From Aliishimia ponticola (GTDB lineage Bacteria; Pseudomonadota; Alphaproteobacteria; Rhodobacterales; Rhodobacteraceae): a DNA stretch of 64,000 nt. Below, piece by piece: positions 1-6,992 of this stretch. Numbering within the stretch: the first letter of the stretch is position 1; the number at the start of each line of letters is the position of its first letter. The stretch lies in assembly GCF_004803475.1 (NCBI RefSeq), contig NZ_SRKY01000001.1, positions 930,001 to 994,000 on the forward strand, written 5' to 3'. The translations under genes were made by a program, and so were the position numbers. The notes below the pieces were generated by a model. That model ran no database searches, was not told where the DNA came from, and saw only the letters and a list, made by a program, of their open reading frames with translations.

Positions 1-29
1 ACTAGTCAGGAAATCGATGCGAGGATCCG

Positions 30-392
30 ATGAACGATCAAACCGGACAGATGGAGGGCGCACCGCTGATCGCCCCCTCCTCCACGGACCACCCGCTCTA
101 CGACCAGATCGCAGATGCGTGCCGATCGGTGTATGATCCCGAGATTCCGGTCAATATCTTCGAATTGGGCCTGATCTACACGATCGACATCAACGAAGAG
201 AACGAAGTGCGGATCATCATGTCGCTGACAGCGCCAGGTTGCCCCGTCGCCGGTGAGATGCCCGGCTGGGTCGCAGATGCGGTCGAACCGATCCCCGGCG
301 TGAAACAGGTCGACGTGGAACTCACATGGGAGCCGCCCTGGGGCATGGAAATGATGTCCGATGAGGCGCGGCTTGAACTGGGCTTCATGTAA
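30..392 (+). CDS. sufT: SufT-like Fe-S cluster assembly protein (MIP18/DUF59 family)
   Basis: A 120-residue protein of the MIP18 (DUF59) family, which helps mature Fe-S proteins in the cytoplasm. The family core is visible: an Asp-Pro-Glu-Ile-Pro-Val segment near residues 36-41 (SVYDPEIPVNIFELGLIY) and the TAPGCP motif near residues 67-72 with its conserved Cys. A GAGG sequence a few bases upstream of the ATG is the likely ribosome binding site. The gene lies about 1.5 kb before an IscA/SufA-like gene, so this is probably the tail of a suf operon lying left of the window. The family is clear; the exact role, as SufT or a general carrier, is inferred. Confidence 0.88.
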   Translation: MNDQTGQMEGAPLIAPSSTDHPLYDQIADACRSVYDPEIPVNIFELGLIYTIDINEENEVRIIMSLTAPGCPVAGEMPGWVADAVEPIPGVKQVDVELTWEPPWGMEMMSDEARLELGFM

Positions 393-453
393 GCCCCACC
401 CCAGTCAGGCAAAATAACTTTCTTTTCATCGAAGCAAGTGATATGACTTGCTC

Positions 454-1062
454 ATGAATTTTGCCGTACTGACAGGGGATATCGTCGATTCCAGCGCGCT
501 GACTGCCGCGGATCTGGATGCGAGCCTCGATGCGCTTTATAGCGCGTGCATGGAAATCTCGCGTTGGCAGCCCGATCTGACTGCTGGGTTTGCCCGGCGT
601 GGGGGCGATGCGTGGCAAATGGCAATCTCCGCCCCAGCACTCTCCCTTCGCGCGGTGCTTTTTGCGCAAGCCGGCCTGCGCCGCCGCGACAAAAACCTGT
701 ACACACGGATCGCGGTCGCGATCGGCGATGGCACGCTGCCCCAAGATGGCGACACGAACAGCGCCCATGGGCCAGCCTTTACCGAATCCGGCCGGTTGCT
801 GGAGCATCTGCCCAAACATGTGCTGATGTCCCACGCTTCGGGTGGCGCACCGGCAGCGACACTGCATCTTGCCGATCATATCGCGCGCGGCTGGACCCAA
901 GCGCAGGCCAGCGCGATGTACGAAATTCTACCGCCCGGATCAGGCCCCCGCAGCAAAGCGGCAGAGGCGCTGGGCATCACCCGGCAAGCGGTCAATCAGG
1001 CACTCTGGTCCGCAGGCTACACCGCATTGGATGCCGCACTCGCCGCGTGGGAGGCCGAATAA
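454..1062 (+). CDS. SatD-like protein with C-terminal helix-turn-helix
   Basis: A 202-residue protein. The N-terminus (MNFAVLTGDIVDSS) resembles the start of SatD-family proteins and of nucleotide-cyclase-like folds, where TGDIVxSS is typical. The C-terminus (AAEALGITRQAVNQAL, about residues 170-185) looks like a helix-turn-helix. The ATG at 454 is preferred over an in-frame TTG six bases upstream. The next gene is a DUF3307 membrane protein, the usual partner of SatD, which supports the assignment. Substrate and function are unknown; a sensory or DNA-binding role is an inference from the helix-turn-helix. Confidence 0.7.
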   Translation: MNFAVLTGDIVDSSALTAADLDASLDALYSACMEISRWQPDLTAGFARRGGDAWQMAISAPALSLRAVLFAQAGLRRRDKNLYTRIAVAIGDGTLPQDGDTNSAHGPAFTESGRLLEHLPKHVLMSHASGGAPAATLHLADHIARGWTQAQASAMYEILPPGSGPRSKAAEALGITRQAVNQALWSAGYTALDAALAAWEAE

Positions 1063-1102
1063 TGCAAGCAGAACGACTTGCTCTGCCAAAAGGAAAGCTC
1101 AA

Positions 1103-1846
1103 ATGCTTGCCCTGATGGACGCGATTTCCCCCGCGATGCTGCACAGCTTCACCGCGCTTCTGCTCGCCCATGTCTTGGCGGATTTCGTTTTTCAGACCAA
1201 CTGGATGGCGACGCGCAAAGCCGACCCGCCGGTCTTGCTGTTGCATGTCCTGATCGTTTTCATCCTCAGCAACCTCGCGCTGGGCGGTGTCTGGCAGGTC
1301 GCAGGCGCAATCACCCTTGCCCATTTCGCGATTGATGCCACCAAGGTCTGGGTGGTGCCCCAACGCCACCGCAACACATTCACGGCCTTTCTGATCGACC
1401 AAGTGGCACATCTGCTCAGCCTGATCGTCGCCGTGATCTGGTGGCCGGATGCAATTGCGACAGGCCTCTGGTCCAACATTGCGGCCCTCGCCTTTGCCCC
1501 GGCCCTGATCGCTTCTGGCGCAATCCTGACCATCCGCGCTGGCGGGTTCGCAGTCGGCCTCCTGACGGCCCGGTTTTCCGAGCATCTGACCGAAGAAAGC
1601 CTGCCGGATGCGGGCCGCCTGATCGGCCAACTCGAACGCGCGCTCATCTTCCTGCTGATCTGGGCTGGCCACCCCGCCGGCGTCGGCTTTCTGGTCGCCG
1701 CCAAATCCATCCTGCGTTTCGACGCCGCAAAGGACAGCAAAGCTGGCGAATATGTCATCATCGGCACGCTCGCCTCTTACGGCTGGGCCTTGGCAATGTC
1801 CTACGCGACATTTGCCCTCCTTGAGATTGGCGGCCCGTCCCCCTAG
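1103..1846 (+). CDS. DUF3307 domain-containing integral membrane protein
   Basis: A 247-residue, very hydrophobic protein with about six predicted membrane segments. The N-terminal segment LLAHVLADFVFQTNWMA, with conserved Ala-Asp-Phe-x-Phe-Gln, is the DUF3307 signature, and a His-Phe-x-Ile-Asp motif follows at the end of the third helix. The ATG at 1103 follows an AGGAAAG ribosome binding site at 1091. A longer reading back to 842 would overlap the upstream gene and lacks hydrophobic character. The gene sits 40 bases after the SatD-like gene and is probably co-transcribed with it. The function of the family is unknown. Confidence 0.8.
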   Translation: MLALMDAISPAMLHSFTALLLAHVLADFVFQTNWMATRKADPPVLLLHVLIVFILSNLALGGVWQVAGAITLAHFAIDATKVWVVPQRHRNTFTAFLIDQVAHLLSLIVAVIWWPDAIATGLWSNIAALAFAPALIASGAILTIRAGGFAVGLLTARFSEHLTEESLPDAGRLIGQLERALIFLLIWAGHPAGVGFLVAAKSILRFDAAKDSKAGEYVIIGTLASYGWALAMSYATFALLEIGGPSP

Positions 1847-1875
1847 ATTGGGACCAAGGGCGAATGAGGTACACC

Positions 1876-2265
1876 ATGTTCAGTATTCCCGGCAAACAAG
1901 CCGTCACCATGACCGACCGCGCTGCGGCGCAAATCTCGCGGCTGATGGCAAAGGAAGGTCATAAGGGGCTGCGGATCGGCGTCAAGAAAGGCGGCTGCGC
2001 AGGCATGGAATACACCATGGAATATGTCGATGAGGTCGGCGAACACGAGGAAATCGTGGAACAGGATGGCGCCCGCGTGATCATCGCCCCGATGGCGCAG
2101 ATGTTCCTTTTCGGCACGCAGATCGACTACGAAACCTCGCTGCTTGAAAGCGGTTTCCGGTTCAACAATCCCAACGTGTCCGAAGCCTGCGGCTGCGGCG
2201 AATCCATCAAGTTCGACAATATGGATGACCTGTCCGCGGCAATGGACGCCACCAGCAAAGGCTGA
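1876..2265 (+). CDS. HesB/IscA/SufA-type Fe-S carrier protein
   Basis: A 129-residue A-type Fe-S carrier that accepts nascent clusters and passes them to apoproteins. The three conserved cysteines are present: Cys in KKGGCAGMEY near residue 40 and Cys-Gly-Cys in ACGCGES near residue 107, matching the family pattern C-x(60-70)-C-x-C. The ATG at 1876 is chosen because GAGG lies at proper distance (1866-1869); an in-frame ATG at 1864 is an alternative. With the SufT-like gene it suggests an Fe-S assembly neighbourhood. Its stop overlaps the next start by one base (TGATG). Whether it is best called SufA or IscA cannot be decided here. Confidence 0.9.
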   Translation: MFSIPGKQAVTMTDRAAAQISRLMAKEGHKGLRIGVKKGGCAGMEYTMEYVDEVGEHEEIVEQDGARVIIAPMAQMFLFGTQIDYETSLLESGFRFNNPNVSEACGCGESIKFDNMDDLSAAMDATSKG

Positions 2266-2588
2266 TGGCAGTCTCTGACGCGCAAATCGCCCATATGCGC
2301 GATCTCTTTGATGCCGTCGGTCCGATCACGACCCGCAAGATGTTTGGCGGGCTGGGCATTTATCTCGACGGCAGGATCTTTGCGCTGCTCATGTCCGACG
2401 GCACGCTGCGCTTGAAAGGCGCGGGCGAAATGGCCGCGACCCTCGACGCCGCCGGGTGGGAACGCTGGACCTACACCCGCGACAGCGGCGTCAGCGCGGC
2501 CATGCCCTATTGGACGATCCCGGACGAGGTGCAGGACGATCCGGACGAACTGGGCGAATGGGCGCGCCGCGCGCTCAGCCACTTGTAG
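2265..2588 (+). CDS. TfoX/Sxy N-terminal domain protein
   Basis: A 107-residue protein consisting only of the TfoX N-terminal domain. The core RKMFGGLGIYLDGRIFALL near residues 24-42 is the family signature. Gammaproteobacterial TfoX/Sxy activates competence genes with CRP, but short alphaproteobacterial versions like this one lack the C-terminal domain and their role is unproven. It is translationally coupled to the upstream IscA-like gene (one-base overlap). A competence gene, comEC, exists 40 kb away, but nothing in the sequence links the two. Confidence 0.82.
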   Translation: MAVSDAQIAHMRDLFDAVGPITTRKMFGGLGIYLDGRIFALLMSDGTLRLKGAGEMAATLDAAGWERWTYTRDSGVSAAMPYWTIPDEVQDDPDELGEWARRALSHL

Positions 2589-2664
2589 CGAAACAGCCTG
2601 CGCCGTTGCCGAGTTTCGGGCAAAGTGTTAGCACCGCAAGGATGTTTTCATAACGAGGTTCCTT

Positions 2665-3414
2665 ATGCGCCGCAAACTCGCCGCCGGTAATTGGAAGATG
2701 AACGGCCTTGCCGCCAGCCTGAAAGAGCTTGCCGCCTTGGCACAGGCGATCACCGCCGATGACCAGACAGGTATTCTCATCTGCCCGCCCGCACCCCTAC
2801 TGTACCGCGCAAGCGAAGCCGCCAAAGGCACCGGCATCTCGATCGGCGCGCAAGACTGCCACGGCGATGCGGATGGCGCTTATACTGGCGACATTTCCGC
2901 CGCAATGATCGCCGACACTGGGGCAACCCATGTGATCGTCGGCCATTCGGAACGGCGCGAAGCGCATCACGAAGACGACGCCGAAGTGCGCGGCAAAGCC
3001 CGCGCTGCCCATGCCTGCGACCTGACTGCGATCATCTGCATCGGCGAGACAGAGGCAGAGCGCGAAGCCGGCAACACGCTCGACATCCTTGCCGGACAAT
3101 TGGCCGGGTCCTGCCCCGACAACGCCACCGCCGCCAATACCGTCATCGCCTATGAGCCGATCTGGGCCATCGGCACCGGCCGCGTTCCGACATTGGAACA
3201 GATCGTCGAAGTCCACGATCACCTGCGCGCCAAACTCATCGCGCGCTTCGGCGACGAAGGCCACGCCATGCGCCTACTTTACGGTGGCTCGGTCAAACCC
3301 GACAACGCCGCCACGATTTTCAAGGCTGACAATGTCGACGGCGCACTGGTCGGCGGCGCGTCCCTGAAGGCGACAGATTTCGCCCCGATCATCACGGCCC
3401 TGCAAGCCTCCTGA
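2665..3414 (+). CDS. tpiA: triosephosphate isomerase
   Basis: A 249-residue TIM-barrel enzyme interconverting dihydroxyacetone phosphate and glyceraldehyde 3-phosphate. The N-terminal GNWKMNG carries the substrate-binding Asn and Lys, GHSERR carries the electrophilic His, and YEPIWAIGTG carries the catalytic Glu. The C-terminal LLYGGSVKP and ALVGGASL form the phosphate-binding region. Length is normal for the family. GAGG lies upstream of the ATG, and the gene stands alone, followed by hairpins that probably end transcription. Confidence 0.97.
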   Translation: MRRKLAAGNWKMNGLAASLKELAALAQAITADDQTGILICPPAPLLYRASEAAKGTGISIGAQDCHGDADGAYTGDISAAMIADTGATHVIVGHSERREAHHEDDAEVRGKARAAHACDLTAIICIGETEAEREAGNTLDILAGQLAGSCPDNATAANTVIAYEPIWAIGTGRVPTLEQIVEVHDHLRAKLIARFGDEGHAMRLLYGGSVKPDNAATIFKADNVDGALVGGASLKATDFAPIITALQAS

Positions 3415-3446
3415 TCTTCGCCTGTTCTGAAATACTTTCGGGGGGA

Positions 3447-3484
3447 ATCGCTTTGAAAAAGCGATGGGGGGCAGACAGCCCCCC
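3447..3484 (+). terminator. tandem hairpins after tpiA
   Basis: Two adjacent perfect hairpins follow tpiA: ATCGCTTT/AAAGCGAT with a 3-base loop (3447-3465) and GGGGGGC/GCCCCCC with a 5-base loop (3466-3484). There is no long T tract. They probably end tpiA transcription and also resemble a dispersed intergenic element described in the findings. Confidence 0.55.
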
Positions 3485-3496
3485 TGATAAAGACAT

Positions 3497-3517
3497 GCGC
3501 CCCCGGTCAGGGGGCGC
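3497..3517 (-). terminator. hairpin after dctM
   Basis: A perfect 8-bp stem, GCGCCCCC/GGGGGCGC with loop GGTCA, 18 bases past the dctM stop. On the minus strand the flank beyond the stem contains CTTT, so it may be a weak intrinsic terminator for dctPQM. Confidence 0.5.
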
Positions 3518-3534
3518 TCCGCCAGGTTTCACGG

Positions 3535-4914
3535 TCAATTCGTGATGATCTCCGGCCCCATCATCATATTGGGCAACCAAGTGGAGATCGCCGGGATATA
3601 AGTCACCATGATCAGGAAGATGAACAGCACTGCCGTGAAGGGCAGCGCGGCTTTCACGACCCGCATCATCGGCATCCCCGCCACGCCAGACGTCACGAAC
3701 AGGTTCAACCCCACGGGCGGCGTAATCATCCCGATCTCCATGTTGACCACCATGATGATGCCCAGGTGAATGGGATCGATCCCCAGCTCGATCGCAATCG
3801 GGAACACCAAGGGTGCCACGATCACAAGCAGGCCTGACGGCTCCATGAACTGCCCGCCGATCAACAAGATCACATTGACCATGACAAGGAACATGATCGG
3901 CCCCAGACCCGCCTCCAGCATAGAGGACGCAATCTGCTGAGGAATCTGTTCTTCGGTCAGAACGTGCTTCAGGATCAGCGCGTTGGCGATGATGAACAGC
4001 AGCGTCACCGTCAGCTTGCCCGCCTCAAAGAACGTGTCGCGCGTATCCTTGTGGAACCAGACGGTCAGCAACGCATAGGGTTTGCGCCACAGCTCGGTAT
4101 TGCGCGTCTCCTCACCCGGCGTGTGCAGCGGCCCCATATCGCGATAGACAAAGGTCGCGATCAGGAACGCGTAGACCGCCGCCACCGCCGCCGCTTCGGT
4201 CGGGGTGAAGATACCGCCATAGATACCACCCAAGATGATCACGATCAGCAACAGCCCCCAGATCGCATCAAGCCCGGAGGCAGCAACCTCGCCCCAACCT
4301 TTCCACTCACCCTTCGGCAAGTCGCGGATCACGGCAATGATATAGATCGTCACCATCAGCATGGTGCCCGCCATCAGGCCCGGAATGACCCCCGCAAGGA
4401 ACATCCGTCCCACGGAAACATCCACGGCAGAGGCATAGACCACCATCACGATGGAGGGTGGGATCAGGATGCCAAGCGTGCCCGCATTGGCGATGACCCC
4501 CGCAGCGAAATCCTTGGTATATCCGACCTGCCGCATACCCGCGATCACGATTGTCCCGATGGCGACCACCGTCGCCGGGGATGACCCCGATAGCGCGGCA
4601 AACAGCATACAGGCAAAGACACCTGCAATCGCCAGACCGCCCGGCAGGTGCCCGACGCAGGCGATGGAGAACCGGATGATCCGCTTCGCCACGCCGCCTG
4701 TGCTCATGAATGTCGAGGCAAGGATAAAGAACGGGATGGCCAGCAATGTGTAATGCCCTGCCATCGCCTGAAACAACGAGTTCGCGACCGAGGCCAACGA
4801 GGCATCCGAATAGACCAACAGGAACATGATCGACGAAAACCCAAGGGACACCGCGATCGGCACCCCGATCAGCATCAGCCCGATCACCATCGAAAAAAGA
4901 AGAACGACATCCAT
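3535..4914 (-). CDS. dctM: TRAP transporter large permease DctM
   Basis: A 459-residue membrane protein of the DctM family, the ion-coupled translocation subunit of TRAP transporters. About twelve hydrophobic segments are evident. Family stretches such as LSGSSPATVVAIGTI (near residue 108), FFILASTFMSTGG and TPPVGLNLFV near the C-terminus are present. It lies four bases after dctQ and is the last gene of a dctP-dctQ-dctM unit. Substrate is probably a C4-dicarboxylate or related organic acid, judging from the DctP similarity and the adjacent dctBD-like genes, but TRAP substrates cannot be read reliably from sequence. Confidence 0.93.
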   Translation of the reverse strand: MDVVLLFSMVIGLMLIGVPIAVSLGFSSIMFLLVYSDASLASVANSLFQAMAGHYTLLAIPFFILASTFMSTGGVAKRIIRFSIACVGHLPGGLAIAGVFACMLFAALSGSSPATVVAIGTIVIAGMRQVGYTKDFAAGVIANAGTLGILIPPSIVMVVYASAVDVSVGRMFLAGVIPGLMAGTMLMVTIYIIAVIRDLPKGEWKGWGEVAASGLDAIWGLLLIVIILGGIYGGIFTPTEAAAVAAVYAFLIATFVYRDMGPLHTPGEETRNTELWRKPYALLTVWFHKDTRDTFFEAGKLTVTLLFIIANALILKHVLTEEQIPQQIASSMLEAGLGPIMFLVMVNVILLIGGQFMEPSGLLVIVAPLVFPIAIELGIDPIHLGIIMVVNMEIGMITPPVGLNLFVTSGVAGMPMMRVVKAALPFTAVLFIFLIMVTYIPAISTWLPNMMMGPEIITN

Positions 4915-4918
4915 TAAC

Positions 4919-5611
4919 TCAGTCCCCCGCGTTCACGTGACGGACGCTTTCCACGTCGTCTTCGGCTTCATGGCTGACGATCAGGCTTGTCGCCTTGCCC
5001 TGCCAGATCCGCACCGTCGCCTGGATAAACCGGAACAGCAGCAGCGCCATGCCCACCGGCAGGATCAGATAGGGAATGAAGCGCGGAATTTTCTCGTATT
5101 CATCGCCGTCATTCATGATCGGTTCGATCCAGCGCAGCCATTCGGGCATCGGAATGTCGATCACCTCGTACCACCCGCGATAGGAGGTACGGCGCATTTC
5201 CTCGAAGCCCAGCGGGAACCACCGCCCTTCGGTCTGCGGCAGGTTGGCGAAATTCGCCCAGTAATCCCACGCACCTTTAAGCAAGAGAAACGCGAAAACC
5301 ACGCAGATCAGCCCGGAGATCAAGCCCAAAGCCCGCCGCCCGCCGGGGCCAAACAGGTTCACGATGGCGTCGACGCCAAGATGCGATGTGGTCTTCACCG
5401 CATAGCTCGCCCCGAACAGCACCAGCCAGGCGAACAGGAATGACACCATCTCAAGTCCCCAGATAATGCCGGTGTCAAAGCCATAGCGCAGGATCACATT
5501 GATGAAGGTGATCACCGTCATCGCTCCAAGGATCACGGCGATGGCCGTTTCCTCAAATTCATTCACCAACCGAGACAGGCCGGTCAGTTCCTTGTTTGTC
5601 TGGACCGACAT
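4919..5611 (-). CDS. dctQ: TRAP transporter small permease DctQ
   Basis: A 230-residue protein with four predicted membrane segments, starting with AVILGAMTVITFINVILRY near residues 25-43, typical of DctQ. Between the third and fourth helices there is a long hydrophilic insert (residues about 130-175, rich in Trp, Arg and Glu) that makes it longer than many DctQ proteins of 160-180 residues. It sits between dctP and dctM. DctQ pairs with DctM in the inner membrane to form the permease. Confidence 0.92.
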   Translation of the reverse strand: MSVQTNKELTGLSRLVNEFEETAIAVILGAMTVITFINVILRYGFDTGIIWGLEMVSFLFAWLVLFGASYAVKTTSHLGVDAIVNLFGPGGRRALGLISGLICVVFAFLLLKGAWDYWANFANLPQTEGRWFPLGFEEMRRTSYRGWYEVIDIPMPEWLRWIEPIMNDGDEYEKIPRFIPYLILPVGMALLLFRFIQATVRIWQGKATSLIVSHEAEDDVESVRHVNAGD

Positions 5612-5677
5612 GGCCCCACCTCCTCGATCAGAAATCCCGGATACGCGCAGCCTGCTGAAGCCGCCGCAGCGCGTATG

Positions 5678-5705
5678 AAAAAGCCCCGCCCATCAGGGCG
5701 AGGCT
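5678..5705 (-). terminator. intercistronic terminator between dctP and dctQ
   Basis: On the minus strand the stem AGCCTCGCCC/GGGCGGGGCT (loop TGAT, one G-U pair) is followed by TTTT. It lies 36 bases past the dctP stop and before dctQ. An intrinsic terminator or 3'-stabilising hairpin here would give more DctP than permease mRNA, as expected for a periplasmic binding protein. Confidence 0.75.
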
Positions 5706-5740
5706 CGCAGCGCCAGCCGGGTCGCTGGCGCAAGCTGATC

Positions 5741-6745
5741 TTAGTTCACCGCCGCATTGATGGCTTGCGCCGCGTCGATGTTCTCTTGGCCAACGTCGTC
5801 CTTGAACTGTTCCCAGACCGGCTTCATGACGGTGACCCACTCTTCGCGCTGCTCAGCCGTCAGCGTGCGCACGGTGCCGCCCGCGTCGATGATCGCCTGC
5901 TTGTTCTGCGCGTTCACAGCCGTGGATTCCGCGTTCCGTGCCACGGTCACTTCGCTGATGATGGTCGCCAGCTGGTCGCGCACATCCGCGTCCAGACCCT
6001 CCCACCAGTCCACATTCGTCACCAGCAGATAGTCGATGATGCCGTGGTTGGTTTCCGTGATACCGTCCTGAACTTCAAAGAATTTCTTGCCGTAGATGTT
6101 GGACCAGGTGTTTTCCTGACCATCCACGACGCCGGTCTGCAGCGCGCCGTAGACTTCGGAGAACGCCATCGGCTGGGGCGAGCCGCCGATTGCCGCCATC
6201 TGCGCCTTGAGCACGTCAGACGACTGCACGCGGAACTTCAGACCTTGCGCATCCGACGGGGACACCAGCGGCTTGTTGGCCGACATCTGCTTCATGCCAT
6301 TGTGCCAGAACGCGAGGCCCAGCAAGCCGCGCTTGGTCATGGATTCAAGCATCGCTTGCCCGGTATCCGACGTCTGGAACGCGTCGACAGCGTCGATATC
6401 GCGGAACATGAAGGGCAGATCGAAAATGCGGAACTGCTTGGTAAACTGCTCGAACTTCGACAGGGACGGCGCAGCCAGTTGCACATCGCCCTGAAGCATC
6501 GCTTCGAGGACCTGGTTGTCATTATACAGTGTCGAGTTCGGGAAAACCTCCATACAGGCTTTGCCGTTCATCTCGTCATTTACACGCTGTTCCAACAGCG
6601 ACGCGGCAATCCCCTTGGGGTGCTTGTCCGTGTTGGTCACGTGGCTGAATTTGATGACGATTTCACCATCGTCGCAAGCTGCGGAAACTGCGGACGCGCT
6701 GACGCTCAGCGCCAGTGCTGCCACGGCGGCTTTAACGAATTTCAT
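5741..6745 (-). CDS. dctP: TRAP transporter solute-binding protein DctP
   Basis: A 334-residue periplasmic binding protein of the DctP family. A Sec signal peptide (MKFVKAAVAALALSVSASAVSA) ends just before ACDDG. The segment LKFRVQSSDV near residue 160 carries the conserved Arg that binds the substrate carboxylate, followed by GALQTGVVDGQEN, a strong DctP signature. The start at 6745 follows GGAGGA on the minus strand; a longer reading to 6841 would bury the signal peptide. It is the first gene of the transporter unit. The upstream region carries palindromes near dctD, so control by the DctBD system is likely but inferred. Confidence 0.95.
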   Translation of the reverse strand: MKFVKAAVAALALSVSASAVSAACDDGEIVIKFSHVTNTDKHPKGIAASLLEQRVNDEMNGKACMEVFPNSTLYNDNQVLEAMLQGDVQLAAPSLSKFEQFTKQFRIFDLPFMFRDIDAVDAFQTSDTGQAMLESMTKRGLLGLAFWHNGMKQMSANKPLVSPSDAQGLKFRVQSSDVLKAQMAAIGGSPQPMAFSEVYGALQTGVVDGQENTWSNIYGKKFFEVQDGITETNHGIIDYLLVTNVDWWEGLDADVRDQLATIISEVTVARNAESTAVNAQNKQAIIDAGGTVRTLTAEQREEWVTVMKPVWEQFKDDVGQENIDAAQAINAAVN

Positions 6746-6941
6746 CGGGTATCCTCCTCCGATATGATGTAGAGCGAAACGCTCGGAGCGGCGCAGGGCC
6801 GCACTGGGCGTAAGTAGCGCGAATCTGCGGCGTTCAGGCAATCCGCGATTCGCTGACTTGGCGGAAACCGCCCTATTTCATTGTTCTTCAAATACTTACA
6901 CGATTCGCGCGCCATCCGCGCTTCAGCGCGATAACGCGGCC

Positions 6942-6957
6942 GTGCGAAAATTCGCAC
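6942..6957. promoter_or_regulatory. palindrome 1 upstream of dctP
   Basis: A perfect 16-bp palindrome, GTGCGAAAATTCGCAC, about 200 bases upstream of the dctP start and next to the dctD stop. It repeats almost exactly at 6974. Probable binding site for the linked regulator DctD. Confidence 0.7.
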
Positions 6958-6973
6958 ACGCCCCTGCAGCATT

Positions 6974-6989
6974 GTGCGAAAATCCGCAC
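6974..6989. promoter_or_regulatory. palindrome 2 upstream of dctP
   Basis: GTGCGAAAATCCGCAC, one base different from palindrome 1 and extended by T and A on either side. Centres of the two sites are 32 bases apart, about three helical turns, so two dimers would bind the same DNA face. Confidence 0.68.
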
Positions 6990-6992
6990 AAC

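Noticed and set aside
6746-6900. A sigma-54 promoter for dctP
   Set aside because: No GG-N10-GC pair was found on the minus strand in this interval when read by eye, in agreement with the missing GAFTGA loop of DctD.
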